Below, piece after piece: positions 51,601 through 64,000 of a stretch of DNA of 64,000 nt (the first letter of the stretch is position 1; the number at the start of each line of letters is the position of its first letter). Source of the DNA: Gymnorhina tibicen (Eukaryota > Chordata > Aves > Passeriformes > Artamidae); the NCBI GenBank assembly GCA_013399875.1, contig VXAZ01008127.1:616456-680455 (forward strand). The letters are read 5' to 3'. A program made the position numbers and the translations under genes. The notes beneath the pieces are model-generated. The model had not been told where the DNA came from. It ran no database searches and saw only the letters and a list, made by a program, of their open reading frames with translations.

Positions 51601-52379
51601 AAGGACCGGCTCCCCTTGTGATTTGTTCTTTAATTATTTCTCTTTCCATTCTTCTGCTTCTCCTGCTCATGAAGAGTCTCATAGCTAATGAGGGTTGCAC
51701 ACAGGCTGATGTGCATCTCCCTTTTTCCTTTCTCCTCTTCCTTTTTAGCCAGGCCTAGTGGCCATCTAAAATTGTAGCGTGGCCACGTCCCCAGAGTTTT
51801 ATCCATACCTTTCACATTGGCACTCTTCTATTATAAATAAATAAATATGTGATTGTGACGTGAAAATAAATTAGAAACTGCTACTTCCAAATGTTTGACA
51901 GTCTTAGAACCCCTGATGGCTCACTTGAAAGAGCAGGAGAGTTGAGGTTTCAAGTGGCAGTGCTGCTAAGCTGTCTCAAATGTGTTTCTTCTTTGAACTG
52001 AAACTCAGGTCATGTTGAATGTGTCCATTGGTGCATCTGCATCCTCACTTTTTTGGGGCTGAGACGTTTGAGTTGAGGTTTGTTGTACCTGGCATGAAAC
52101 AAGCAGCCAGAGGGATCACAGCTACCTCTCATGGAGGTCGCTACCTCCACCAGTGGGCTGGTGCTCCATTTCTCTCCAATATTTGAAAATAATGTATTAT
52201 CTCAACAGCCAGCATTTATGTGGCCACCTGACTTCAGAAGGGAATAACCAGCACCATCGGCTTTTCCTACCTGCCCTGAATTCCATTTTAATGGCAACTT
52301 TCAGAAGAATGTAAATCTTAACCTACAAGCAAAACGGGCTCTCTCTTAATTTCAGCGTCAGATTTCACGTTTAGAAAGG

Positions 52380-52395
52380 AAAAAAAAAAAAAAAA
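52380..52395. repeat. A16 homopolymer
   Basis: Sixteen consecutive A followed by GAAAAACAC in intron 6. Confidence 0.9.
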
Positions 52396-55300
52396 GAAAA
52401 ACACAAACCCAACAGCCTTTGGAGTCAGTAGGAGAGATTTTTTTGTGTGTGTCATAAAATTATTCATAGCTGTGCAGAGCAGATGTTGACAATTAGAGGA
52501 GAACAGAGGCCGGTCTGTGGTCTCCTCTGTTTCACGTGGGTAGATGAAGGCTCGAGGCAGCGGCTATTTCCTGTCAGGTCCTGGGGGCTGCAGCCCAGTC
52601 AAATTGTACAAAGTCACTTTTGTGTGGCCTTGGTTCTGTCCCTGGGCTGAAAGAATGATGGTGCTAGAAGGCTCAGTGTTCTGGTCTGAGAGATCTATGT
52701 CCATTGATACAAAATTATGGGCTGAAAACTTTTTATGGATTTTGTGTTTCTTTGCTAGATGTTTGCCTCCTCCTCCTCAGAACAGCTGGCCCTTTCATTT
52801 ACTGCAGTAATTACCACTGTGTGGTTTCACATTTTAATTCTTTTAGCTTGAACCATATTTAAAGCACTGTCCCTCCCAAATTTGAATGTATTTTTACACA
52901 GTAACTTAAATGGCAGCAATTTCCTGCAAATTAAAAATGATGAAGTGTTATCCTTTTGCCTTCAGAGCAATTTTCTGTAAAATTCTTATGGTTGCAGGTG
53001 ATCTGGGGCACCTCTGCTGTTGACAGCACTGCTTGGCATACTGGTGTAAATAGGCATTTCCCAGTAGTTAAAAGAATTTTTACTGGAGCTCATTTTGTCT
53101 CTTAACTGAATGGGCTTGTTGAAGTGATGATGGTGTTGGTGAATGAATGAGTCAATGAATTCCCATTTTCCTCTTTGCTGGTAGAGCTGTATAAATAATC
53201 ATCTACTAGTGACGGAAAATTAGAAACATTTTTGTCTGCAGAGGAGTACTTCTGATCTTCAAGTTCAGCAGGTGCGGGCAGTGATGGAGGAATCATCCCT
53301 GGCCCTTTGGGAGGCCGTGGTCAGAGGAGAATGAACAAAACCAGCTCAGTTAAAGGAGAGGAAACCTTGTGGACCTGGTTGCTATTCAGGATCAGAAAGA
53401 TGGCTTCTAGAATTTGAAACAACAGCAACAACAACAGAAAAATTCTGGTGTTCTGCCATATATTAAATTCACTCTTTCATGGCTTTTATAACCAAGCTGT
53501 AGCCATGGAATGTGAGCACGTTAATGTCAAGTTCCAGTGATTGGGTCTGTCATCCTGCTGCTCTGTACAATGGAGGATGCTATTGAACACAAATAGAGCA
53601 TTGATAAAATGACAAAAGCAAAGCATAAAAATATTTCTTAAATGGCTGAAACAGTATCTGTAGTAAATACATGTTTTGTTATTCAGGAACAAGAAATTAT
53701 TTTCTGTCTGACAGGACAGCATGCATTTCACTGCTGCCTGAGAACAGGGTCCCTGTGATAAGAATCTGTGTGTGACTCAAAGCTTGGGTTGCTTGGGCTT
53801 TTTTTTTTCATCAAGTAGGTAACGTGAATAATTTTAGAATAAAGAGGAAGGAAGAAATTACATGCCTCAGTAGCAAGCATGTGTGCTCTGATACTTTAGT
53901 TTCAAGTTCTGTATTGAGGAGAGGTGAAGTCCAAAATCTCCTTTTATAGCAGGATACCAGGTGCAAGCAGCGAGACATAGAACTCAATTCAACTTTCTCT
54001 TCAGTGAAAATATAGCCAGATACTTGCTGGCCAAGTTAGAATCTTTCCAAAATTACAAGTAGAATTACAAGCTGCAGAGTTATTTTGCAGGAAGGCAGCC
54101 TGATGTTCCCCCCCCCCTTGACACTGGACTTTTTGTTGCTGTCTGTAGAACTTTGGATGAATAACCTGAGGTGGAATCTTGTCTCAGTTCTGGCCTCTTA
54201 CCAGAGAGCTCTATAAACACAAATAATAAATTTTACAAGGAAATAAACCTCTTTCTAAAACCAAGCTGTGAAGCTACTGCTTCGCATATTCTGAAAGTTG
54301 TTTGAATTTCCATTTGGGATTTGATATATTTGGTTAATTTTTTTTTCCTGGCAACTTTGGTGATTGTAGAATGTAGAGATGTCACCGCCATCTGCAAACC
54401 AAAAGTTTTTACTGTCTGTTTTTAATGATAATATAAATAACAGGTTTTGGCTTTTTTAACTGCTGTCAACCCCGTTTTTTAAAGCAAATATATGTTGTTT
54501 GGACTCAGTATCTGTGACTATCCATAATCGTGTGTGAGCAGCTGGCAAAGAGAGGTAACTCACCTACCTTTTATAAAAAACATAGCCTTATTCAGGCACA
54601 GTTTTCATAATTACCTTCTAAAATGTGTTTTAATTCTACCTGCCTGAATTTGAGATTCTTTACCAAGGAATTATGCCACTGGTCCTGCAGTAATCTATAA
54701 TAATTATAATTTGAGAAAATCAGGATTGCTCTGGGTAGCTGGTTCTTTGGGGGATAGACCCAGGTAATTTTATCAGAATCGTGAGTCTCAAGAGAGTTGT
54801 GCAGACAAGTTTGAAAACGTTAACTGAAGAATATTTAGTCATTATTTTGGCTTCCTGTAGCTCTGAAAGGCACAAACTACTTCGTTAATCCTAGTGCAGA
54901 GCTTTGGTGGGGCAGAGGATGGGGGAAACATTCTAACAACACCTGAAAAAGTCCTTCCACCTTTCCTGAAACCAGGATGTTGTGGGCTCAGCCGTGAGCA
55001 CGAGCAGGCTGGGGTTGTCTCACCGTGCCCTGCTGGGCAGATGGGTGCTTGTGCTTAAAATGCTGTTAAACATTTGCTGGTATTTCAGGGCTTCTCACCG
55101 TCAGGAATTTACAAATAGTGAGGGCTCTGGATTTTATACGTGTCCCCATATAGGCTGTGCATGCAAATTTTGTGTCATTTATAGTGCTTTACACACCAGC
55201 TGGTTTAACTCTGGGCACCTTCTGACCACAACTTTACATTTGTTGCTGTTAATTGGTTTTTAAATATTGCATTTAGGGAAAGTGCTGCTTCTTAATGTTT

Positions 55301-56432
55301 TTGGGCAAGGTTACAGGGCTGGCACAAATTCATTTCAAATGCACCCCTGATAGATGTGCTTGCATTAGCATGAAAACTTGATGCTTTTTCTTGTTCTGTT
55401 TTTGAAGAGAAAATAGGTAAATGTTGCTTTTGTATCTTCTATTTGTAATTTATCTTGAGAACTTCTACTTGTGCTCTGCTGTTCTTCTTTGCTCCTTTAC
55501 CATGTTTCAAACCTCCGAAATTGATTTTTTAAGTGGATATGTGTAGGTTTTTATGGAAATTTGTATGTACACAGCTGCTAGAAAATAAGAGAGCATGTGC
55601 CTGTGGAAAATGACAGATTACCAAATAAGCCTCCCAAACTGAAGTCTGGAAAAAATAGGACTTTCCAAGCAGGCTAGAAGTTTATTGGAAAGGAAGAAAG
55701 CAAGCCAATTTGAGTACTTTGCACAGCTGTTTTAACAGAGTTATTTCATCCATGTGATTCTACGGAATAATTTGATGCCAAAAAAAATTTGATGTCCAAG
55801 TAATACATAAGCTTTTTTTTGTTGTTGTTTTGAATTAGTGGCATATATAAAGTCAGTTTCATGTGGTCAAAAAATTCTGCATTTTGGAACAAAGTAACCA
55901 AAAGTTTGGCTCATCTTGCACTTGTAAAATGCTGCAGCTCAGTAACAACTACGTTTTCTGAATCATGCAGTAAACATGAGACTTTCCTGATTATAAGAAG
56001 GCAGAAAAAACATGTTTTCGCCTTCCTAACTGCAAGGTTGGGGTTTTAAAATTTTTTTGCTAACAGTGAGCATAATAAAATTCTTGCTTTGAATTGAAGG
56101 GTGATGCTTTTAGATTCTTTCCCAAATTAAATACCTGTACTGAGTGAAAATGTCATTCCTTAGGTGTGGATAACCAGATCCTGCTTTCATATTTCTGTGT
56201 CTTGGTTTCCACCATCAGAAATGTGTAAAGAACACATTTTAATAACATACAGGACACTGGTGCTCCGGTGGAGGGGATGTGAGTCCTCCCACCCATGTGT
56301 GGGGAGATATCTAATGACAAAGAGAACACATTCTCTAGGTAGAAGTGCAGCAGATGCCAAACAGCTGTGAATCATCTGTGTGCTGTTATGGAAGAAATGA
56401 GAACCTTTAAGCCTGACTTGAAGAAAGATTTA

Positions 56433-56456
56433 TTTGTTTGTTTGTTTGTTTGTTTG
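56433..56456. repeat. (TTTG)6 microsatellite
   Basis: Six perfect TTTG units in intron 6; likely polymorphic in length. Confidence 0.95.
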
Positions 56457-58326
56457 TCACAGCACAAACCTGACTGGTTTAACCCTTTCTCTCCACTGCT
56501 AATTGCAGTTGTTTATCTACTTACCCTTAGATTAAAAAAAAGAATTCTTCTGGCTGCCTGTCCCTGTTAAAACCCTTCCAATTACATCTCATTAGAAGTC
56601 AGTAAAAACAAAGTGTCAATTTAGAAGTCAGATCCTGTTTTGTCCTCGTTAATGTCCCTTGACATGAAGTGCCTGTAAGTAGCTGACCTTCACACCCACC
56701 AGCATGAACAGCTCCAACAATACCCTGCTGGTGCCTGTCCAGTGCTTTGACACCCAGGGGTGTCCTGCTGCTGTTCAGTCCCATGATTTTCGTGTTTTGC
56801 TGGCCTCTGCTGCTGCCTCTTTAACCTTCCCAGTCCATTTGGTCCACGGCTTTTCCTCCTTTGGCAGATGATTTTTTGTATCCCCTGGGTTCATCCGCTT
56901 CTCCCCATCAGCCACACGCCCTGCCAGAATTCTCTGCTCCGTCAATAAAGGCATATTTTGGAATACAGATGACAACAGAATGCCTCTTTTTCCTTGGCCT
57001 TTGATTGTTTTCAATCAGAAATGAATAGTTTTAAACCTAAATACTTCACCAAGCGTGAATGGCTTTCCCTCTCTCATCCTGACAGCTTCTTTATGCTGTT
57101 GCAAGGTCCAGCAGTCTTTTTGGTGAACTCAGCATGTTATTTCTGAGCTCTGATGCACAAATACTCTCCCCACACACACACACAGAGCATTCCTGGGTGC
57201 TTGCTGTGAGCCTTCGGAGCATATCCTGATTTAATGGAATGGTTTGCTCTGTCCGCCGGACACTGAGGCTGCCGGAGGCCAGGAATGGGAGAAGAGATGT
57301 TGTGCACGTGGGTTGGTTTTCAGAGAACCCATGGAAAGAAAAGGATTGGGGAGCTTACTGGAGTTATGAAAGTCGTCCTGAGAGATATGGGAGGGAAGAA
57401 TCTGAAACGAGAGGAGTTCCAGGAAGGTGATTGATATGCCAGAGGCTGAGGGGAGAAGGCAAAATTAACAATACTGGTTTGTCTACCTTGGAAATGGAAA
57501 TGGCCAAATCTCTTCCAGTCTCTCGAGAGTTTGCTTTTTATGGCTTATTCATGAACGTGGTGAGCCATAAAAAGAGCAATATCAGCACTCAGACATTGGT
57601 TGTAATGGTAAAACACCACTGATGAAAAATGCCAGTAAAGGTTGGAACTAACAAACTGTGTAACTGTTTCTGGATTATTTTGCTGCTCTTGCTTCACAAG
57701 CCTGACACTCAAACTGCTGCTGTGTCCCTTGGGAGCTGAGGCATGAAAGCTGAATGAGTGTGTTTGGGCGGGAGCTCCTCACATGTGTGGATCAAAGGGA
57801 CTGGCTCTGAAAGCCTCACTGACTGTCACTGGGGCACTTTGTCTCCAAAGGCAGCTCGGAGTTCTGTATGTGCAATGTTGGTATGAAATTATTCTTGACA
57901 CTCAACAAAGGAATGGTTTTTTCGATTTTTTTTTTTTTTAAATACGAATCAAAGTTTTCTGAGTTTCGGTGGTATTTTTCAGGAGTGCAAGTGTATCAAA
58001 ATAAGATTATTCAGTGCTTTGCCTACTTTTACAGGTCCAAGTTAATGTTGTCTCTGTCCTTACAGCAGAATCAGTCTGACATGGAAGAACTGGGGTTTTT
58101 TTGTATTTTAGGGCATGCATTTTAGTAGCTAGTATATTTACACAGGACACAAAAGATTATTATTAGAAGCCAGTAGATTTAGGGTTTATTTGACTTTTTT
58201 TTTTGCTGGCAAGACAGTTGTAGCAATATTAACAAGTATTTTGTATGTTAGACATTTTAGGAAGTGCTGTCTTTTTGGATGCTGATTTATTCTTAATTTA
58301 AACAGACTGTACTGTAAGGTAAGGAT

Positions 58327-58380
58327 TGGGACTTGATGATCCTTGTGTGTCTCTTCCAACTCAGGATATTCTCTGATTCA
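58327..58380 (+). mobile_element. CR1 LINE 3'-end fragment
   Basis: GGGACTTGATGATCCTTGTG, then CTCTTCCAACTCAGGATATT and CTCTGATTC, match the terminal bases of avian CR1 copies. Only about 55 bp remain recognisable, heavily 5'-truncated. Confidence 0.75.
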
Positions 58381-61300
58381 TTTAAAAGGAGATGTACTTG
58401 CTTTGTTTGCACTTCCTTGATCCACTACAGGATTGGGTCTCAAGCAGTTCTTTTTGTCCATCAGAATCAAAGGAAACACATAATGCTCCACAGATGCAAC
58501 AATTGCAAACAGTTGTTTGAGAGAATTTTAGAGAAGCCGTGCTACGCTTTAAGGTGGTCATCACGTGACAGCAGCTGGAAGTGCTTATTTTCCTGGTGTT
58601 GTGTTATGAAATAAAGCATCACTTTTTGTGTTCTTTAATGAGATGAGGTATTAAAACCCTACAAAAAACCCATCAGTGTTGTCGAAGTAGAGGGAGAAAA
58701 ACAGAGCCCTTGAGGTTGTGCTGCAAAGAGCTGTGTGCTTCCTAAGTAGGAGTCCAGCAAATTCAACAGGGAACTTTAAAAAGCCTGTACTTTTTCTTAC
58801 TAGAAAAGCAAGGCAGTGCCATCGCCTCTGTTGTGGCAGAATGCCCCTCTGTTGATCCTTCCCACCAGCCTGTGCTTCGGAGATGAGGTCCTGTTCCACT
58901 TTGCTCGGTTGGATGCCACACTTGACAGAGGTTTTAGGAGGTTTTTCATCAAGGCACATACTGAAGCCAATCCTTTTTGCTTACAGCTTGGAATCCTAGT
59001 TTCATTTAAGTCAGTCTCTGCTTTTTCACAGTCTCTGGGCACTCTGATCTTCCTTGCAGCCTTCTCACCACAGACCTCATCACATGCCATGGGAGGTTAC
59101 CATTGCACTTGTCTAAGGAAAAGAAAAAGATAAAGAAAAATATTATTCTGATTCGTCCAGAGCCAAGATACATTCTGTTGATTGCTTGGGGTCTTTAGAG
59201 AACCTTACACAGTTCAGGGTATTTCTGGGTCAGTGATTTTTCTATTTTGATAGTGGAAAGTGTATAGACATATGCTCCAGTGCTTTTATATTGTGTTTGC
59301 TTCTGTTTCCTCATAGGCTTTGAGAAAGAAGCTGAGGGATGTTTGGAGAGAAGGCTGGAACTTTTCTGTGGAGTTGACATAGTTAGGCACAATAATAAAG
59401 AGTGATGATAGACAACTCCCTGAAAAGGAAATGAAAATGATGTTTGTAGAACCCCACAATGTGTATTTCCAGAAGAACTGAGTGAGAGGCAGAGTGCAAG
59501 GAGATGAGGTAACCGCAGGCAGATGGGCTTCTCTTTTTGTCACTGGGCTCCTTCTGGATACAGATAACAATCTTCCTGCTGTCAGACACTGTCCTGTGCC
59601 CTGTACAAGTTTTTGTTTTGGAATGCATGGCCTCTCCTTCATTTTCTGTTATAATTCATTTATTTCTTGTTTAGTCTTTCAGTTGAATATAATTCTCCTG
59701 CTTTCAGAACCGTTGCTCCCTTGTCCAGGTATGCAATATTCATCCCTTTTCCCACGTGTTGGATGCTGGTACAACCCTTCCCAGTGCTTCTTTTGGTTGT
59801 ACTGTCCATCTGCCTCGGGAGTCTTCAAGAAATACAAGGAAGTGCAGTGTCAGTGGTGAATCTCTTGTGGTTTGTGCAGCTTGTCACCTCCTGGTCAGTA
59901 AAAAACTGCTGCAAAGAGTGCATAGATTTTACATATATCCAAGTGGTTATGAACCAAAGGTTTCCTGAGGCAATTGGAGCTCTGGAGATGCCAGACAGAA
60001 CAGCTGTGGCCATACCTGTGTGTTGGCTTCCAACCCCTCCCTTGGTTCCTTTGAATCTCTGGATCAATGTCCTTGAGTCCTGGGGGTGAAGCTTTCCTGT
60101 GTCCAGGGAGACCCAAGTTTCTTATTACACGCGTATATAAAATTCAGTCATCTTTCAACTACTTTGAGTGAAGCTTACTTGTATTTCTATCCTTGTAGAA
60201 ATCAGCCTATAATAGGTTATTTTGGCAGAGAAAGGCTTAGACTTAGAGGAATTTTATATCCTTACCTATAAGTAATAACAATTGACTTGTTTGTCATCTA
60301 GAGCTACATTCTTTAAAGCAGATCATAGTTTAAAATAAAACCTAGATGAATTTGTTACAATATAACGTTTTCTTTTTTTCTTCAGTTCCTTCAGTTCTTT
60401 TATGATGCTCTCAGGAAATGGAATGATACCCTTTAGCAGCACAAGACAATAGTGCTTGTCATTTAATAGTTATATAAATATTCACCCTGTGTCTCTATAT
60501 CCCTGTTCTTTGGCTTTCTCGTGCAGATCCCTGCCTTGCAGTGTCACAGAAGTGTTAGCAAACCCCAGCTACATTCCACTGGGGGGTTGATTTATGTTTC
60601 ACATCGTGGCCAAAGTAAAGAATGAACTGAAACCAGAGTCCAGTGCCATCTAGGCTTTGGATGTGGTTTTTGGATTGTAGATCTGCGTTGCCAAAGGAAA
60701 AAAAAAATAGCTATAAAAGAAATCTTGCAATAAATTAAAACCCACACTCCTAATTCACTGACTATTGTGAACTATACAGGAGCTGGCTGGACACTTACAG
60801 TGTGAAAAGCCAAAAAGAACTTTTCCTTGCAAGATCTTTTCCAAATGTTTCCCTCAGCTGCTGCTGTAACAATAAATAAACACAGGACAATAAAAAACAA
60901 GGATAAAATTATTGAGTCTAAATCCCTTAATTACAAGGTTTATATAACTAGGTAAGACTATTCAGAAGAGAAGGATTGTGAGAAAAATCCTCTATTTTTT
61001 AGTAAAGGTGCTTCATTATATGTATAATACAACCAGTTTTGGAAGTAATGAAATGTAATCTCTTCCTGAGAAATGTATGTGATAAATCTTCAGAAAATAG
61101 TAAGCCACTGTACCTAGGAAAAGTACAGTCTGTGCTTCCAGGGCATTTCCCAGGATAAATTTACCTCATGAATGAGGTCCTTCGTTGTTGAAAGGAATCT
61201 AAAATAGAAGACACACCAGGTTTTCCAAGTCTAAAACTCCATCAGGGAGTTCATTATTATGCACATAAGATCAGCTGCTCTGTGGTTTAATCCATGTGTC

Positions 61301-63211
61301 AGCATTTTTTGTATAGTAATGTTTGTTCTGAATTTGGTCAGCTGCATAAACTTAAAACAAATCCAAAGATGTGGTGAATTTGAACACCAGAAGGAAGTGG
61401 GTTTGTTTTTTTTTAGCGTTTCTTTTTCTGGTAAAGCAAGTGGTCAGCCTTATTGTTGTGTGTCTCAAAAAAAAAGAAGAAACCCCAAGATATGAAGGTG
61501 GTTATCAGTGGTAAATGTTGGCCACCTTTTGGTCATGGTAATAATTACTAAACAGATTAAGAGTTTGTTTCTGGCGCTCAACCAGGATTCAGGATTGCAG
61601 CATTTCCAGATTTCCAGTTCTCACAAAGCAGAGTAGTCCTGTCCCCTTGATTTCAGGGGAAATGAAGACTATGATGAGATCTGTAGCAAAAGCAAAATTG
61701 AGTTTAGAGTGATAACCTCCCCTTTACTCACTTGCTAGATTTTATATGTGGGATTAAAAGTAAAATATGATCAGTCTGATCTGGGCTGAGGTAATATATG
61801 GTTTCCAGACTAGCCGGATTTAGAGCACCAGTATCCAGCTCTACTTGGAAATGTGCAGTAAAAAACCTGTGACCAGTGAGTCGTTTGCTGTTTACAGGTG
61901 AACCAAGGGCAGCTTTGATATCCAGCATTTTTTCACGTTATTGTGTAGAACCATGTCTGGAGAGAACTGCTGAGACCTGTCCTTGCTGTGGAAGGCACCT
62001 TCTCAGGACTCACGGCTGACAGCCAGCCAGTGATATCTGATGTTACCAGAAAATTCAGGAGCTGTTACCTCTGTGTGTGCTGCAGAGGAAAGGGCACACC
62101 ATGGCCACAGGTTGTTTTTCCTTACAACCTTTAAGATTGTGTTGCAGGTACTTTGCATTACCTACAAATGCAGGTTGCATTACCTAGAAAAACTGTGAGA
62201 ATAAGAAAGGTAGGAGATTCCTGGTTAATAGGGATACTGGAAGTAATAGACAGAAAGCATTGCAAGCTATCTTTTATTTTCATACAATTGTAAAGGAAAC
62301 TCATGCGTGTTCATTTCTGCCCTTAGTTGGTCTAAACAAGGCAGCAGTGATGGGTTTATTTTGTAATGAAGCATCATTCAGCATCAAGTTTGTCTTAGAG
62401 TAAATACCTATTTCAGATTGAGTTCTGAAAGGTCTTTGCTCCTGTATTTAAATACACTCAACTGCATTTTTAAGCTGTGATTCTTTTGATATTTTAGTTT
62501 ACAAAGGTCCTACCCTCTCTCTCTCTCCTCTTTATTCACGACCCCACCCATTTCCTTGCTGGTACAAGGGTTTAGCTGACTTCTTGATGAGCCAGTTCAG
62601 CTCTTCACAAAGAAAAGGAAAAAAAGGTTTTCCTGTTTGTTTAATGTCAAGGTGTGGAGGAGCACCTGTGCAGCACAGAGGTGGGAGGAGGCAGAAACCA
62701 GGCAGGTGTTAATGAGATTGTTGTAGGGCTGCAGCCAAAGGTTCCTGAAGAGCTGCTGAGCTTGTCTAAGAACTCACTCTAATCCAAAAACCTGATGGCC
62801 AGCAAGGCAGCCCAGCACCCTGCCTTGAGCTATTTCTGGTGCTTATCTTCTCCTGGAGGAGCCAACTGATCTTCCTGGGCTGGTAGGAAATAAAGAGAGA
62901 AAAAGAAGGTTTTTTTTTTTGCTTGGCTGGCAAGCTGAACTGAACTGAACTGCTGAGGGTTCGAACAGCAGGGCTGTAAGGAGGGAAGTCAAGGGGAATG
63001 TGTGGCCAGGAGGGGAAGAGCAGCAAATCCTCCTCAGAACTGCAGGTGCAGCTCCACCAGCTCAAGCAGCTTTGCAGAGCTTCACGTTGTGGAGCAGCCA
63101 CAGAATGCAGCAGGGCTGATCTCATGGCCTGCTGCCACCAAACAATCCAGCCGAGACCCCCTCCCTCCCTTTTCCTCTCACTTCCTTTTTTTCTCTCTCC
63201 TTTTTTGCCAG

Positions 63212-63298
63212 CTCAGCAAGCTGAGTCAGTCCATCTTGGAGCTGAAGGAGGGCCAAAACCAGTGCCAGGGAGAGGATGGACATTTGAGGCCAGGAAAG
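63212..63298 (+). other. Candidate unannotated exon in intron 6 (87 nt)
   Basis: A long pyrimidine tract (63163-63208) ending in TTTTTTGCCAG precedes 29 open codons, LSKLSQSILELKEGQNQCQG then EDGHLRPGK, followed by GTGGTA, or a little later by GTAGGT and GTATGG. The first half has leucines in a pattern that could form an amphipathic helix. It enters and leaves in phase 0, so it could join exon 6 without a shift. It does not resemble the known B3GNTL1 protein and I recognise no family. It may be an alternative exon, a lncRNA exon or a chance match. Confidence 0.25.
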
Positions 63299-64000
63299 GT
63301 GGTAGGTATGGAGAACATGGGGCCACCTCTTCCCCTTTTGTCTGTGGGTCAGTGCTGTTCAGCTCATGCTGCAGCACTTTCAATCAAATCAGCCTGACAG
63401 AAGTTAGTTATTTATCCAAATTTCAGTCTTTGTCTTGATGAATAGTCAGAAGTTTATCAGCACCTCTTCCTTGCCTCAGTGTGTTGTCTCCCTATCTAAT
63501 GTCACCAGGTCCTGTCACTCTCACCCTCTAACACAGTGGTTTTCAGTTCTTACACTTGCCCTAGATATACATCAAAAACCAGAATAAAGCAAGTTTGTTC
63601 TTAAAATTACACTAGAAAACTGCAGTTTATCTGATGTATTGTCTATGCACGTTATTTTAAAGCAAAAATGAAGACAATTAAATCTTGCTTCACAGATGTG
63701 TGAATGTGAGTTATGCAAAGTTCTGCTTTTGTTTTGGCATTCTATTAATGACGTCAGGTGGAGCAGTTAGGTGAAGGATGATCTTGATGTTTGCAGTATT
63801 TTCAGAGGAAGACTTAAAAGTCATATTTAAAAAAGAAAAGTTTAAACCAAGATAGCATCCATATTTAAAAAGAAAAGAAGATAACCTATATGTTTCAACT
63901 TCCTGTTTAAAAAGACAGTCTGCCAAAGCCAGTAGAGAGATTTAGTTGGGGGGAGGATTGCTGGTGATGGTGACTTTTCTAACAGGCTGTTTATACAGTA

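Larger units (their letters stand above)
42692..64000 (+). other. B3GNTL1: B3GNTL1 intron 6, first 21.3 kb, open at the window end
   Basis: Starts at the GTATTT donor of exon 6. I looked for the next exon, which should encode a sequence like VFTSNGPT followed by a TWFCSR motif, and found none. Contents are mostly unremarkable AT-rich sequence with A16 (52380-52395), a TTTG repeat, a CR1 tail and a GC-rich block near 62.6-63.3 kb. Exon 7 presumably lies beyond the window. Confidence 0.8.

Noticed and set aside
57239..57430. 63-codon hydrophilic frame in a mildly GC-rich stretch, followed by a GT
   Set aside because: No acceptor with a convincing pyrimidine tract precedes it and no known protein segment is recognised.
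59667..60089. 140-codon open frame on the + strand with hydrophobic stretches
   Set aside because: It overlaps several other frames of similar length on both strands, has no family resemblance, and lies deep in an intron; it looks like chance.
62998..63438. Two long overlapping + strand frames (131 and 146 codons) around the candidate exon
   Set aside because: Both translate straight through a pyrimidine tract as Phe/Leu/Ser/Pro strings, which is typical of intron sequence; only the 87-nt segment after the tract was kept as a candidate.
1..64000. CRISPR array, operon, phage, tRNA or rRNA genes
   Set aside because: No regularly spaced repeats, compact gene clusters, cloverleaf with A/B boxes or rRNA-like blocks were seen; the window is animal nuclear DNA.

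Overview
The window is vertebrate nuclear DNA, almost certainly from a bird. It is low in gene density, has small exons in long introns, carries CR1 LINE 3' ends that finish in the typical ATTCTATGAT tail (13356-13690, with short pieces at 23024 and 58327), and holds a decayed LTR of a type common in bird genomes near 33.5 kb. The CR1 and LTR types suggest a songbird, but I cannot fix the species. Nothing bacterial, plasmid or phage-like is present, and nearly all open reading frames in the window are chance frames in non-coding DNA.

One protein-coding gene can be supported: the 5' part of B3GNTL1 on the + strand. Five consecutive coding exons (exons 2-6 by comparison with the mammalian gene) lie at 18029-18145, 18264-18363, 23394-23458, 31780-31845 and 42596-42691. 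All have GT/AG splice sites and compatible phases, and they join into 148 uninterrupted codons. The protein is a family 2 (GT-A fold) glycosyltransferase. Despite its old name, it is now described as QTGAL, the enzyme that galactosylates queuosine in the anticodon of tRNA-Tyr. Exon 1 is not visible. It most likely lies in a 158-base run of N (14637-14794) inside a CpG island at about 14.15-14.87 kb. The remaining exons, for roughly residues 154-360, were not found before the window ends, so intron 6 is at least 21.3 kb.

Layout: 1-14.15 kb is upstream intergenic DNA with a 21-bp minisatellite, a GC-rich patch, old CR1-like fragments and one well-preserved CR1 3' end. In mammals the neighbour on this side, in head-to-head orientation, is METRNL, but I saw no METRNL exon here. 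From 14.15 to 14.87 kb is the promoter CpG island, with a GC tandem repeat and the gap. From 14.87 to 18.03 kb is intron 1, starting with an AT/GT microsatellite. From 18.03 to 42.69 kb are exons 2-6 and introns 2-5. From 42.69 to 64.0 kb is intron 6, which holds a possible unannotated exon at 63212-63298.

I did not find evidence of a novel multi-gene system. The points most worth a second look are the promoter gap with its G-quadruplex-like repeat, the T25 tract that forms the exon 2 splice acceptor, a palindrome with AATAAA on both strands in the CpG island, and the candidate extra exon in intron 6.
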